64,000 bases of DNA from JAYZBC01 sp036339375 (GTDB lineage Bacteria > Pseudomonadota > Alphaproteobacteria > MPNO01 > UBA2964). A program made the position numbers and the translations under genes. Under the pieces are notes generated by a model. The model made no database searches and had not been told where the DNA came from. It was given only the letters and a program-made list of their open reading frames with translations. The stretch covers positions 62,001 to 126,000 of the forward strand of contig JAYZBC010000045.1 in the NCBI GenBank assembly GCA_036339375.1, read 5' to 3'. Position 1 is the first letter of the stretch; every line of letters begins with the position of its first letter. Of this stretch, positions 1 to 8,309 are shown piece by piece.

Positions 1-1542
1 CCAAATGATATTAAAAACAAAATAAAGCGAACTCCTAGCTCATTTGGCGATTTAAGAGGTTGGATAGACAACCTTAAAAAAGAAAAAGAAATTTGTGAAA
101 TTGAAGCAGAAGTAGACTGGGATGTAGAGATCGGAAATATTATTCGCATGGGCCAAGGGACTGGGTACGGTCCGGCATTTCTGTTTAAAAATATCAAGGA
201 CTATAACAAACCTGACTCAATTTCCCGCCAAATTTTTAGTGGTGGTCAGGGAAGTTATTCCCGCATTGCCATGATGTTTGGCTTGCCACGGGAAACACCT
301 GTAAGGGAATTAGTTAAAACATGCCGAACAATTTTTAATGAAAAAATTAAACCAATAACTGTAAAAACTGGGCCGGTTAAAGAAAATATTTTAAAGGGGG
401 ATAAAATTGATCTCCTAAAGTTTCCAGTACCGAAATGGAATCGCGGAGATGGAGGGCGATACATTTTAAGCTACGCGGGTTGTGTTACTAAAGATCCAGA
501 AACAGATATTCATAACATCGGTATTTATCGAGGTATGGTAATAAATAAAGACAAAATAAGCGTTTTGTTGTGGCGGGCACAAGGTTGGGGAAACCATTAT
601 GCCAAGCATCTCCAAACAGGTGCAAAAATGCCTGTTGCTTTTGTAATTGGGTGGGAACCGTCGATGGGTTTCACGGGTGGAGCTCCCATACCTCGAGACA
701 CCTCCGAATACGACGTTATGGGTTCCATTAGAGGAAAACCGGTGGAGTTAGTAGATTGTGAAACGGTACCTCTCCAGGTTCCGGCAAATGCAGAAATAGT
801 AATTGAGGGTTGGATATCGACTGACCCAACAAGTTTTGAACCTGAGGGGCCATATGCTGAATTTACGGGTTACTATGCACCCGACAAAACTCCCAAACAC
901 GTTGCCGAAGTCACATGCATTTCTCATAGGGATAATCCGATTTTTCGTGGTGCAATTGAAGGAGCAATTCCCGGAAGCTATAGCGAAAACCCTGTCATGA
1001 GTTCGATACAACGCTCTGCAACTGCCTGGAACGCTTTAGAATCAGCGGGTGTGCCCGGTGTTGTAGACGTATTTGGAATGCCAATTCAGGCTTGCGTAAA
1101 TACTGTTGTTTCAATCAATCAAACGTATCGTGGTCAAGCCAAGCAAGTAGCCGCTGCGCTTTGGGGCAATTCTGCATCCCATGTCCGTTACAAACATGTC
1201 ACTGTAGTTGATTCAGATATTAATATACACGATTACGATGCAGTGGATTGGGCGATGGCCTGGCGCTTTAACGCGGGCGAAGGTGATTTAGTTGTTTATC
1301 CGGATAATTGGGGTGCTGGCCTAGACCCGAGCGTACGAGCGCGAGATTCAAATGTTCATTTATTTGGGACAGGAAAATGGCACCGTGTTTTATTTGACTG
1401 CACGATCAACCTTGATTACGAACCAGATTCTGAAGGCAGAAGGTATCCGCCTACCATCCATCCAGAGGGGGAAGATGCAGAAAAAATTCGAAATAAATGG
1501 GCTCAGTTGGGGCTTTCAGAATGGGGTGATCCAACCATATAA
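1..1542 (+). CDS. UbiD-family decarboxylase, 5' end cut by window
   Basis: Probable prenyl-FMN-dependent non-oxidative (de)carboxylase of the UbiD family, acting in the cytoplasm on an aromatic or unsaturated carboxylate. The frame is open from base 1 with no stop, and the first visible codons already align with the start of the next gene's product, so only a few residues are missing to the left; the first internal ATG (148) is not the start. Family features visible are the GIYRG segment around bases 520-535, and EGPYAEFTGYY, which carries the two glutamates that work beside the prenyl-FMN. It is the upstream member of a tandem pair that is clearly homologous by eye over the full length. No ubiX (prenyl-FMN synthase) lies in the window. 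The family is secure; the substrate is unknown. Confidence 0.88.
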   Translation, partial: PNDIKNKIKRTPSSFGDLRGWIDNLKKEKEICEIEAEVDWDVEIGNIIRMGQGTGYGPAFLFKNIKDYNKPDSISRQIFSGGQGSYSRIAMMFGLPRETPVRELVKTCRTIFNEKIKPITVKTGPVKENILKGDKIDLLKFPVPKWNRGDGGRYILSYAGCVTKDPETDIHNIGIYRGMVINKDKISVLLWRAQGWGNHYAKHLQTGAKMPVAFVIGWEPSMGFTGGAPIPRDTSEYDVMGSIRGKPVELVDCETVPLQVPANAEIVIEGWISTDPTSFEPEGPYAEFTGYYAPDKTPKHVAEVTCISHRDNPIFRGAIEGAIPGSYSENPVMSSIQRSATAWNALESAGVPGVVDVFGMPIQACVNTVVSINQTYRGQAKQVAAALWGNSASHVRYKHVTVVDSDINIHDYDAVDWAMAWRFNAGEGDLVVYPDNWGAGLDPSVRARDSNVHLFGTGKWHRVLFDCTINLDYEPDSEGRRYPPTIHPEGEDAEKIRNKWAQLGLSEWGDPTI

Positions 1543-1630
1543 CTCCTATCAAATCCAAAAATTATATCTGCTGATACGGTTGATTGGATTCACTACAAAA
1601 TAACAAATTTAAGGTTAAGAAAGAGCAAAA

Positions 1631-3184
1631 ATGACAGACCAAGAAAAGAAAATGGATGCCTTTGGCGGTGTTTCCAACCTGTTACAACCTCGTGCTTTTT
1701 TAGATATGCGAGAATGGATAAATACCTTGCGTTCAGAAGATGAATTACAGGAAATCGACGTAGAGGTAGACTGGGACTGTGAGTTGGGAACAATCACCCG
1801 TAAAGTATTTGGAACAGGCGAAGGCCCAGCCCTACTGTTTAAAAACATTAAAGGTTACAATCACACGGCATCCCGTTGTTCGCAGTTATTCACGGGTGGA
1901 ATGTCCAATTTTTCACGAATTGCAATGACGCTGGGATTGCCAAAAGAAGCCTCTGTTAGGGATATGGTGCAAGCCACGCGTTACTATCTCGGCCAAAGGG
2001 TTTCCCCAGTGAAAATTGAAACGGGACCGGTAAAAGAGAATGTTTTGACCAAGGGTCAAATAAATTTATTCGACTTCCCGGTTCCAAAATGGCACCGCGA
2101 GGACGGGGGACGTTACATTAATACGTTTCAAGCTACTGTGACCATGGATCCCGATACCGGTGTTCACAATCTGGGAATTTACCGTGGCATGATCGGACAA
2201 AAAGATACATTGCCTGTGTTACTTTGGCGTGCCCAAAACTGGGGAGTCCATTTTCAAAAATGGGCAGACCGTGGACAAAAAATGCCTGTAGCGCATGTTT
2301 ATGGTTGGGAACCAAGTTTAGCATTTTGCGCCTCTGCACCGGTTCCAACTGGAGTTTCGGAGTATGACGTGATGGGTGCTATACGTGGAAAACCTGTCGA
2401 ACTTGTGAAATGTGAAACTAGTGATCTCATGGTCCCCGCAACCGCTGAAATTGTCATTGAAGGGTTCATAGACCCCGACCCCTCAACTTTTGAAATGGAA
2501 GGTCCATTTGGTGAATATACCGGCTATTTTGGTGGTGACCAAGGACCAAAACATGTCACAAAAGTCACCTGTATAACTCATAGAAACCAACCCATTCTTC
2601 GAGGAACATTGGAAGGTACTTTGCCAAAAATGCTTAACGAAAACAGCATTATGAGTTCAGTCCAACGCGCTGGAGTTGCCTGGAACGTTTTAGAACGTGC
2701 TGGCGTACCGGGCATAACAGACGTACATTGTGCGCCTGCTAACAATGGCACAACACTTTTTATCCAAATGAACCAAACTTATAGAGGACAAGCCAAACAA
2801 GCAGCTGCAGCTATATGGGGATCAAATTCTGCACATTTACGTTATAAACACATTTGGGTAGTAGATCAGGATATCGACATTCATGACTATGGAGCAATAG
2901 ATTGGGCTTTTGCTTATCGCGTTAATGCGGCTGAAAATGATATTGTCTTTTTTCCCGATTCTTTTGGTTCTTTATTAGACCCCTCTACACGCCTTAAAGA
3001 TCGAGATCCCCTTTTATTTGGCACAGGGAAATGGTGTCGAGTTTTAATTGATGCCACTGTTAACCTCGATTTTGAGCCCGAAGAACAATATGGAGGTAAA
3101 CGGTATCCTCCGATGGTCATCCCACACAAAGCTGACATGGACCTAGTTAATTCTAGGTGGGAAGAATACGGGTTTGATGAATAA
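1631..3184 (+). CDS. UbiD-family decarboxylase (tandem paralogue)
   Basis: Full-length 517-residue UbiD-type decarboxylase, expected to use prenylated FMN and a divalent metal. It has the NLGIYRGM segment, the EGPFGEYTGYFGG active-site segment with both conserved glutamates, and the QTYRGQAKQAA stretch shared with the upstream paralogue. The start is at 1631, where AAGAAAGAG gives a modest ribosome site; the next ATG is 24 bases further on (MDAFGG) and is also possible. It follows the first UbiD gene by about 90 bases and precedes a cupin gene by about 110 bases, so the three may be one transcript. Two UbiD paralogues side by side may form a heteromer or handle related substrates; both ideas are inference. 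Confidence 0.9.
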   Translation: MTDQEKKMDAFGGVSNLLQPRAFLDMREWINTLRSEDELQEIDVEVDWDCELGTITRKVFGTGEGPALLFKNIKGYNHTASRCSQLFTGGMSNFSRIAMTLGLPKEASVRDMVQATRYYLGQRVSPVKIETGPVKENVLTKGQINLFDFPVPKWHREDGGRYINTFQATVTMDPDTGVHNLGIYRGMIGQKDTLPVLLWRAQNWGVHFQKWADRGQKMPVAHVYGWEPSLAFCASAPVPTGVSEYDVMGAIRGKPVELVKCETSDLMVPATAEIVIEGFIDPDPSTFEMEGPFGEYTGYFGGDQGPKHVTKVTCITHRNQPILRGTLEGTLPKMLNENSIMSSVQRAGVAWNVLERAGVPGITDVHCAPANNGTTLFIQMNQTYRGQAKQAAAAIWGSNSAHLRYKHIWVVDQDIDIHDYGAIDWAFAYRVNAAENDIVFFPDSFGSLLDPSTRLKDRDPLLFGTGKWCRVLIDATVNLDFEPEEQYGGKRYPPMVIPHKADMDLVNSRWEEYGFDE

Positions 3185-3291
3185 GAAATATACAAACCCA
3201 TTTAACGAAATGGTTACCATACATGCAAAGTAACTAGAAAAAGCTTTAACAAAATGGCAAACTACCCGATATAAAAAAGGAGACTAATATT

Positions 3292-3885
3292 GTGAACAAA
3301 CCCCTTTTGCCATCAGGCCGTAAATTTGTTGATGAAGTCCGCAAACTTTATTCGCAAAACTTAGATAAAAAATTTATGTGGACCAAGATAAAGGAAAACA
3401 TGATTCCTTTACTGAGGGATCCAGAGCTCAAGGAAAGTTCCCAAAATTGGCCTCTCACAGTGGAAGACGTTCCAAAGGTAAAAAATTTATTATTTTATGA
3501 GGATCCGGACTATGGATTTGTTTTAAATGCTACAGTGCGAAAAGCAAATTCAGTTACTAGTGTGCATGACCATGGAGATATCTGGACATTGTACGGCTTG
3601 ATTAGCGGTCATGAAACTATGTACCGGTATGAAAGAACTGATAACGGGCGTCGTAATGAAGGGCCAGCCACTCTTAAGCAAGTCAGTTGTCATAAAATAG
3701 GCCCAGGGGATGTAGACGCAGTACCTCCAGGTAAAATTCATCAGGAACATGGGGGTGCTGAAAATAGTATGGCTTTTATTATTCGGGCTCAAAAAGCGGG
3801 TACGTTTAAGCAAAGGACTTATAATATTGAAACCGGTGCGGTAAATATGAATAACGGGCCAACACTAATCCCCTACCAACTTTGA
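3292..3885 (+). CDS. cupin / cysteine-dioxygenase-like metal protein
   Basis: A 197-residue protein of the double-stranded beta-helix (cupin) superfamily, closest in look to predicted metal-dependent cysteine-dioxygenase-like proteins. The segment VHDHGDIW supplies an H-x-H pair and PPGKIHQEHGG a third histidine, the usual layout of a mononuclear iron site. The start is GTG at 3292, preceded by AAAAAGGAGA at a good distance, which decides it. Position directly after two UbiD genes on the same strand suggests a role in the same pathway, such as an oxygenase or isomerase acting on the decarboxylated product; that is inference. Exact reaction not recognisable. Confidence 0.72.
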   Translation: MNKPLLPSGRKFVDEVRKLYSQNLDKKFMWTKIKENMIPLLRDPELKESSQNWPLTVEDVPKVKNLLFYEDPDYGFVLNATVRKANSVTSVHDHGDIWTLYGLISGHETMYRYERTDNGRRNEGPATLKQVSCHKIGPGDVDAVPPGKIHQEHGGAENSMAFIIRAQKAGTFKQRTYNIETGAVNMNNGPTLIPYQL

Positions 3886-3919
3886 GAAATGTTGTAAAAA
3901 ATTTTCATTTGAAACTTTT

Positions 3920-4381
3920 TTATCGCCTCGCTTTAAAAAAGGCTTGCAAAACCCTCTTTGCGGACGATTCATTGATTCCACCATAGACTTCCGGTCGATG
4001 ATGGCATGTCGGCTGACTAAAAAAACATGGGCCATTCTCTACACCACCACTCTTTATATCAGCAGCCCCAAAATAAAGCCGGCGAATTCGTGCCATGGAT
4101 ATAGCTGCAGCACACATTGCACAAGGTTCAAGGGTTACGTAAAGATCACAGTTCACCAATTTCGTCTCAGCTGACACCCGACTTGCTTCCCGCAAGGCTA
4201 AAATTTCAGCATGAGCAGTTACATCTTTTAATTCTTCTATCCGGTTACTTGATCTAGACAACATTTTTCCACTACTCCAATCTACTACAACACAACCAAC
4301 AGGCACTTCTCCACGTGTTGCTGCAAGCGAGGCCTCCTCAAGTGCAATTTGCATGTATTCTTTTAGAGGAAGGATATCCAA
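3920..4381 (-). CDS. tadA: tRNA-specific adenosine deaminase TadA
   Basis: Deaminates A34 of tRNA-Arg(ACG) to inosine; zinc-dependent cytidine-deaminase fold, normally a homodimer and essential. The zinc and proton-shuttle motifs are intact: TAHAEILAL (HAE) in the middle, and LEPCAMCAAAI (PCxxC) about 30 residues later. Length of 153 residues is normal. It is read toward lower coordinates, away from rluB. In many alphaproteobacteria tadA lies next to rluB-rsmD; here two metabolic genes separate them. Confidence 0.93.
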   Translation of the reverse strand: MDILPLKEYMQIALEEASLAATRGEVPVGCVVVDWSSGKMLSRSSNRIEELKDVTAHAEILALREASRVSAETKLVNCDLYVTLEPCAMCAAAISMARIRRLYFGAADIKSGGVENGPCFFSQPTCHHRPEVYGGINESSAKRVLQAFFKARR

Positions 4382-4583
4382 TTTAAACTCGCACTTATTA
4401 ATCCTATAAAAACACTTGAAGTTAGATGGACGAATTTTCTTTGGTTAATACCCCAAATCAAACACAAACCGGACAAGTGTTTCTTTAGGATTAATTATGA
4501 TCGGGATACAAATTTGGCTATTTTTGAGATTATTTTAATAAAATTTTTTAAAAATATTAACAAAATTTAAAGTGGAAACTATT

Positions 4584-5351
4584 TTATTTTTTCCATTTTG
4601 GCATTTCCTCAAGAATTTTCCCATAGCCTTTAATTGTTTCACAAATGGTAAGCCGACGCTGAATTTCCCATACTCGCGCTGTCACTGGATATACAATTGG
4701 AATTCCTAAGTCTTGTTCTAGCATTGGGATTGCTTCAAGCGCTTTCCACGCAGTACCGAGCATGTAAATTCCTTGCGCCCTTTTGTGTTTGAGTACTAAA
4801 TTTTTGATAAAGCCATAAATTTCATGAGACGAAAGCGTTTGTACTTTGTTAAAAGGAATATCCATTCCCTCCATAGCCAAAACTTCAAAACCTGCCTTTT
4901 TAAAGTAAGTAGCAAAGGTTTTGTTAATCTCACCCTTAAAATAACTGGCACCTACAAAACGTTTGACCTTCAACGCACGAAGGGCAGCCACGTGATTGGT
5001 CCCTGACGTAAAAATTGGGACCTTATGTTTTCTTTCCCAACTTTTAATTTTTCTTGCTTCTCCATCATTTCCAAGAACCATAAATGGGGGTGCCCCCTCG
5101 GGATGAATAAGATCGCAACCTTGGGCCGCAAGAAGTGCCACCTTTTCATCATAATCTTTCATGACTTCTTTAAATTCCGCCCTATCCCCTCGCGTGATAT
5201 TATTAAATAGGGGGATTACGCCAATCCCTTCAGGCAAAATACGTATCATATCTTCCAGGCCACCCGGTCGCATTGTGGGCTTTATTATTCCGACGATACC
5301 TCTCCAACTTGAAAAAGCCATTTGGTTCTCCGATTTTTTAATCAACGCCAA
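4584..5351 (-). CDS. Asp/Glu racemase / maleate isomerase-fold protein, cysteine pair missing
   Basis: A 255-residue protein resembling the aspartate/glutamate racemase superfamily (maleate cis-trans isomerase, arylmalonate decarboxylase). The two-lobed pattern is visible: a first lobe ending in GCDLIHPEGAPPF (residues 78-90) and a second lobe with MLGTAWKALEAIPMLEQDLG. In maleate isomerases and arylmalonate decarboxylases one or both lobes carry a catalytic Cys at the equivalent of HPEG and LGTA; here those places hold Glu and Thr. Cys79 is nearby but shifted. The chemistry is therefore probably not a two-cysteine racemisation, and the product should not be labelled maleate isomerase. Divergent from the amidotransferase gene at 5487. 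Confidence 0.68.
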   Translation of the reverse strand: MALIKKSENQMAFSSWRGIVGIIKPTMRPGGLEDMIRILPEGIGVIPLFNNITRGDRAEFKEVMKDYDEKVALLAAQGCDLIHPEGAPPFMVLGNDGEARKIKSWERKHKVPIFTSGTNHVAALRALKVKRFVGASYFKGEINKTFATYFKKAGFEVLAMEGMDIPFNKVQTLSSHEIYGFIKNLVLKHKRAQGIYMLGTAWKALEAIPMLEQDLGIPIVYPVTARVWEIQRRLTICETIKGYGKILEEMPKWKK

Positions 5352-5486
5352 TTAATTGTGCTTTGGACACTCATCTTATGCAAGGACAACATAAATTTCT
5401 ATTAAACTTTTGCTATGAAACTCCCTTTTACCTATATTAACAATCAACGCATTTGAATTTAATGAACCACACAACAAAATAAAACA

Positions 5487-6197
5487 ATGGGACAACCCCT
5501 GATTGGTATCACGCTCGATTGGGAAAGCGCCGGCGGCTATTCAAAATTTCCATGGTATGCCCTACGGGAAAACTATTGTGATGCTATTGCCGACGCAGGT
5601 GGTATACCCATCACACTGCCAGTCTCAGAAAAAAATACGGTTTCCTATTTGGAGATCGTTGATGGGCTTGTTATTACTGGTGGCAATTTTGACATTGACC
5701 CGTTTTTATTTGGAGAAAATATCCGACATAAAAAGGTTTCTATAAAGGAGCGGAGAACTAATTTCGAATTTGGAATAACCCAAGGTGCCGTCAATAAAAA
5801 TATACCAATTTTAGGGATTTGCGGTGGACAGCAATTACTTAACGTTGTGCTTGGGGGTACATTGATCCAACACATTCCAGATGAAATAAAAGATGCTGTT
5901 CCTCACGAACAACCCAACCCACGGGATGAAGCAGGACACTTAGTTAAAGTGAAGCCAAACACTATGCTTTATGAAATAGTCCAAAGCGATACAATGTCTG
6001 TTAACAGCGCCCACCACCAGGCTGTTAAGAAAATTTCCAAAGATGTCATAGTAAATGCAGTCGCCCTAGATGGCGTTATCGAAGGGATAGAAGTGCCAAG
6101 CAAGAGATTTTGTTTAGGGGTTCAATGGCATCCTGAGTTTACTATTGATACAGGGGACGCAAAAATCTTTTCTGCCTTAATTGAAGCTGCGAGTTAA
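5487..6197 (+). CDS. class I glutamine amidotransferase, PuuD-like
   Basis: A 236-residue hydrolase of the gamma-glutamyl-gamma-aminobutyrate hydrolase (peptidase C26) type. The nucleophile elbow GICGGQQLLN holds the catalytic Cys, and QWHPEF near the C terminus supplies the His-Glu of the triad. PuuD cleaves gamma-glutamyl amides; related enzymes act on other gamma-glutamyl conjugates. It sits between the racemase-like gene and rluB. Its stop codon is 2 bases before the TTG start of rluB, so it is probably cotranscribed with rluB-rsmD. Substrate unproven. Confidence 0.85.
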   Translation: MGQPLIGITLDWESAGGYSKFPWYALRENYCDAIADAGGIPITLPVSEKNTVSYLEIVDGLVITGGNFDIDPFLFGENIRHKKVSIKERRTNFEFGITQGAVNKNIPILGICGGQQLLNVVLGGTLIQHIPDEIKDAVPHEQPNPRDEAGHLVKVKPNTMLYEIVQSDTMSVNSAHHQAVKKISKDVIVNAVALDGVIEGIEVPSKRFCLGVQWHPEFTIDTGDAKIFSALIEAAS

Positions 6198-6199
6198 CA

Positions 6200-6958
6200 T
6201 TGGCCACTTCTGGTAACATTCCGGAACGTATTGGAAAACGTTTATCTCGTAACGGAATTTGTTCGCGTCGAGAAGCCGAACGTTGGATCTCTCAAGGAAG
6301 GGTAATTGTCGATGGAATACCGATTACCTCTCCAAATATATTGGTAAATGATAAAACCTTAATTATTGTTGATGGAAAAAAATTAAAAACTCCGGAAAAA
6401 ACTAGGTTATGGCTGTACCACAAACCAAAGGGAATTATTTGTACAAGAAACGATCCAGAAAAAAGGCCAACAGTTTTTGAACGGCTTCCTCCCGATCTAC
6501 CCCGTCTAATTCTAGTAGGACGCCTTGACTATAACTCAGAAGGCCTTCTCCTTTTAACAAATGATGGGAATTTTTCCCGAATGTTGGAACTGCCTTCTAC
6601 CGGCTGTATCCGAAAATATCGTGTCAGAGTTTTTGGCAAACCCCAAACCGAGAAGTTAAATGAATTGCAAAATGGTATATCTGTAAGAGGAGTAAGATAT
6701 AATCCAATTTTTGCCCAAGTTGATAGTTTTCGCGGAAAAAATTCATGGCTAACTATGTCACTTGTGGAAGGAAAAAATCGTGAAATCCGACGTGTAATGG
6801 AACACCTAAGTTTAAAAGTAACTCGCCTAATTAGAACAGGATATGGGCCCTTTAAACTAGGAACTTTGGTTTCTAATGCCACGCTTGAAGTGAAAAATCA
6901 AAATTTAGAAAAAAATATCAAACAAATGAAACTGGAAGTTAGACGGCATACAAAATGA
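6200..6958 (+). CDS. rluB: 23S/16S rRNA pseudouridine synthase, RluB/RsuA family
   Basis: Converts a specific rRNA uridine to pseudouridine. The N-terminal S4 RNA-binding domain (about residues 10-65, with SRREAERWI) is followed by the RsuA-type catalytic domain; GRLDYNSEGLLLLTNDG contains the catalytic aspartate. The 252-residue length is typical. The start is TTG at 6200, two bases after the upstream stop; no in-frame ATG lies before the S4 domain. It precedes rsmD by about 24 bases, a common alphaproteobacterial pair. RluB and RsuA cannot be told apart securely here; RluB is the commoner alphaproteobacterial assignment. Confidence 0.87.
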   Translation: MATSGNIPERIGKRLSRNGICSRREAERWISQGRVIVDGIPITSPNILVNDKTLIIVDGKKLKTPEKTRLWLYHKPKGIICTRNDPEKRPTVFERLPPDLPRLILVGRLDYNSEGLLLLTNDGNFSRMLELPSTGCIRKYRVRVFGKPQTEKLNELQNGISVRGVRYNPIFAQVDSFRGKNSWLTMSLVEGKNREIRRVMEHLSLKVTRLIRTGYGPFKLGTLVSNATLEVKNQNLEKNIKQMKLEVRRHTK

Positions 6959-6982
6959 ACAAAACATTAGAAAATCCTAAAC

Positions 6983-7561
6983 ATGCGGATAATCGCTGGT
7001 AAACATCGCGGCCGAAATCTATCCACAATTTCGGGCAATTTTCTTAGACCCACCAGCGATCGTGTCCGTGAGTCAATTTTCAACATCCTTACGCAAGGGG
7101 GTAAAAGTCTTAAAAACAAAGATTGGGTTACCAATGCTTTTGTTTTGGACGGGTTTGCCGGGACGGGTGCATTTGGATTAGAAGCATTATCCCGCGGCGC
7201 GAACCATCTAACACTTATGGATAACAATCAGAATGCTCTAGATACCTGTCACAAGAACGTCGTGGCATTAAACGAACGATCTAATACCGAAATTCTAAAC
7301 ACGGACTGTTTAAATCCCCCTCGAACCAATAAACCCTGTACTCTGGTTTTTCTTGACCCTCCCTATTTTTCCGGTTTTTCAAATTCTGTCATCGACTCTT
7401 TAGAAAAAACAGGATGGATTGCTGATACAGCAATGATTGTTTTTGAATTAGAGGAAAAAGAAAGTTTTAGGTGTTGGGATCAAGCAATCGTAGTTGAAGA
7501 TCGGTGTTACGGAAATTCGCGTGTGATATTTGCTTGTTGGACGTCATCTAAGGACAAATAA
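6983..7561 (+). CDS. rsmD: 16S rRNA (guanine966-N2)-methyltransferase RsmD
   Basis: SAM-dependent methyltransferase modifying G966 of 16S rRNA in the assembling 30S subunit. It begins with the family hallmark MRIIAGKHRGR and has RPTSDRVRESIFNIL, the SAM-binding segment LDGFAGTGAFGLEALSRGA and the catalytic LDPPY motif. Length of 192 residues is normal. It directly follows rluB. It converges on a cysteine hydrolase gene with only 14 bases between stops. Confidence 0.93.
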   Translation: MRIIAGKHRGRNLSTISGNFLRPTSDRVRESIFNILTQGGKSLKNKDWVTNAFVLDGFAGTGAFGLEALSRGANHLTLMDNNQNALDTCHKNVVALNERSNTEILNTDCLNPPRTNKPCTLVFLDPPYFSGFSNSVIDSLEKTGWIADTAMIVFELEEKESFRCWDQAIVVEDRCYGNSRVIFACWTSSKDK

Positions 7562-7575
7562 AGTCCAAAAATAGG

Positions 7576-8265
7576 TCATATTTTCAGCATTTTGAAAAGT
7601 TCATCGCTGGAAAATATATCTGCGAAATGATTAAACAATGAGCTCAATGATGCGTTTTGCGCTTCATCTGAACGAGTTGCCGTTGCATCAGAAACAACGA
7701 TTGTCCGAAAATTAAGCATATAAGCATCTCGCGCCGTAGACTCCACACAAACATCTGTTGCCACACCAGTTATAATCAAAGTATCAATACCATCACGTCG
7801 CAAATGTCTTTCAATTTTAGAAGAACCCGAAATAAAAGCGCTAAACCGTTTTTTATCTAAAACTTTATCTCCTTGTTGTACATCCATACCCCTCCAAATT
7901 TCTGCAGCAGGATGTCCCTCAGTCAAAGCTTCCAGCATAACTGACACATCTTCGGGACTGAGATACTCCATATAGCTAGACCAAGTCTTTGGTGCATCAT
8001 CTCCATACATGGCTTTTACCCAGTAAATTTTGCTCCCTGCCTTACGAAAAGCCGCAGTGAGTTTATTCACAACGGGGACAATACCGGCACAATAAGGTGA
8101 ATAACCGGCCATTCCATTTTGCAACCACAAATTTTGCATATCAATTATAATTAAAGCTGTGTTAGCTGGATTAATTTGATCGTAAGCATGGAATTTTCCA
8201 CCACGGCGTTTCACAACATGTTGGACAATTGCTGGCGAAAGTTGAACGTTATGAAGCTTTGCCAT
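7576..8265 (-). CDS. isochorismatase-family cysteine hydrolase
   Basis: About 229 residues with the isochorismatase/nicotinamidase fold. The Asp-Lys-Cys triad is visible in IIIDMQNLW, KKRFSAF and GVATDVCVES. Such enzymes hydrolyse amides or enol ethers. The start is ATG at 8265 because GGAGG sits 5 bases upstream; an in-frame TTG at 8277 overlaps that site and is rejected. This member belongs to a different subfamily from the three later in the window: it lacks the SCGE-AW segment. It lies between rsmD and mutL and reads toward rsmD, apparently inserted among housekeeping genes. Substrate unknown. Confidence 0.85.
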   Translation of the reverse strand: MAKLHNVQLSPAIVQHVVKRRGGKFHAYDQINPANTALIIIDMQNLWLQNGMAGYSPYCAGIVPVVNKLTAAFRKAGSKIYWVKAMYGDDAPKTWSSYMEYLSPEDVSVMLEALTEGHPAAEIWRGMDVQQGDKVLDKKRFSAFISGSSKIERHLRRDGIDTLIITGVATDVCVESTARDAYMLNFRTIVVSDATATRSDEAQNASLSSLFNHFADIFSSDELFKMLKI

Positions 8266-8309
8266 TCCACCCTCCAAGTTTAATAAATTTTGGAATACTA
8301 ATTTTTCAA

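Noticed and set aside
4584..5351. Maleate isomerase of a nicotinate pathway, with isochorismatase-type maleamate amidases
   Set aside because: The racemase-like protein lacks the cysteine pair, no 2,5-dihydroxypyridine dioxygenase is seen, and the candidate genes are spread over 45 kb.
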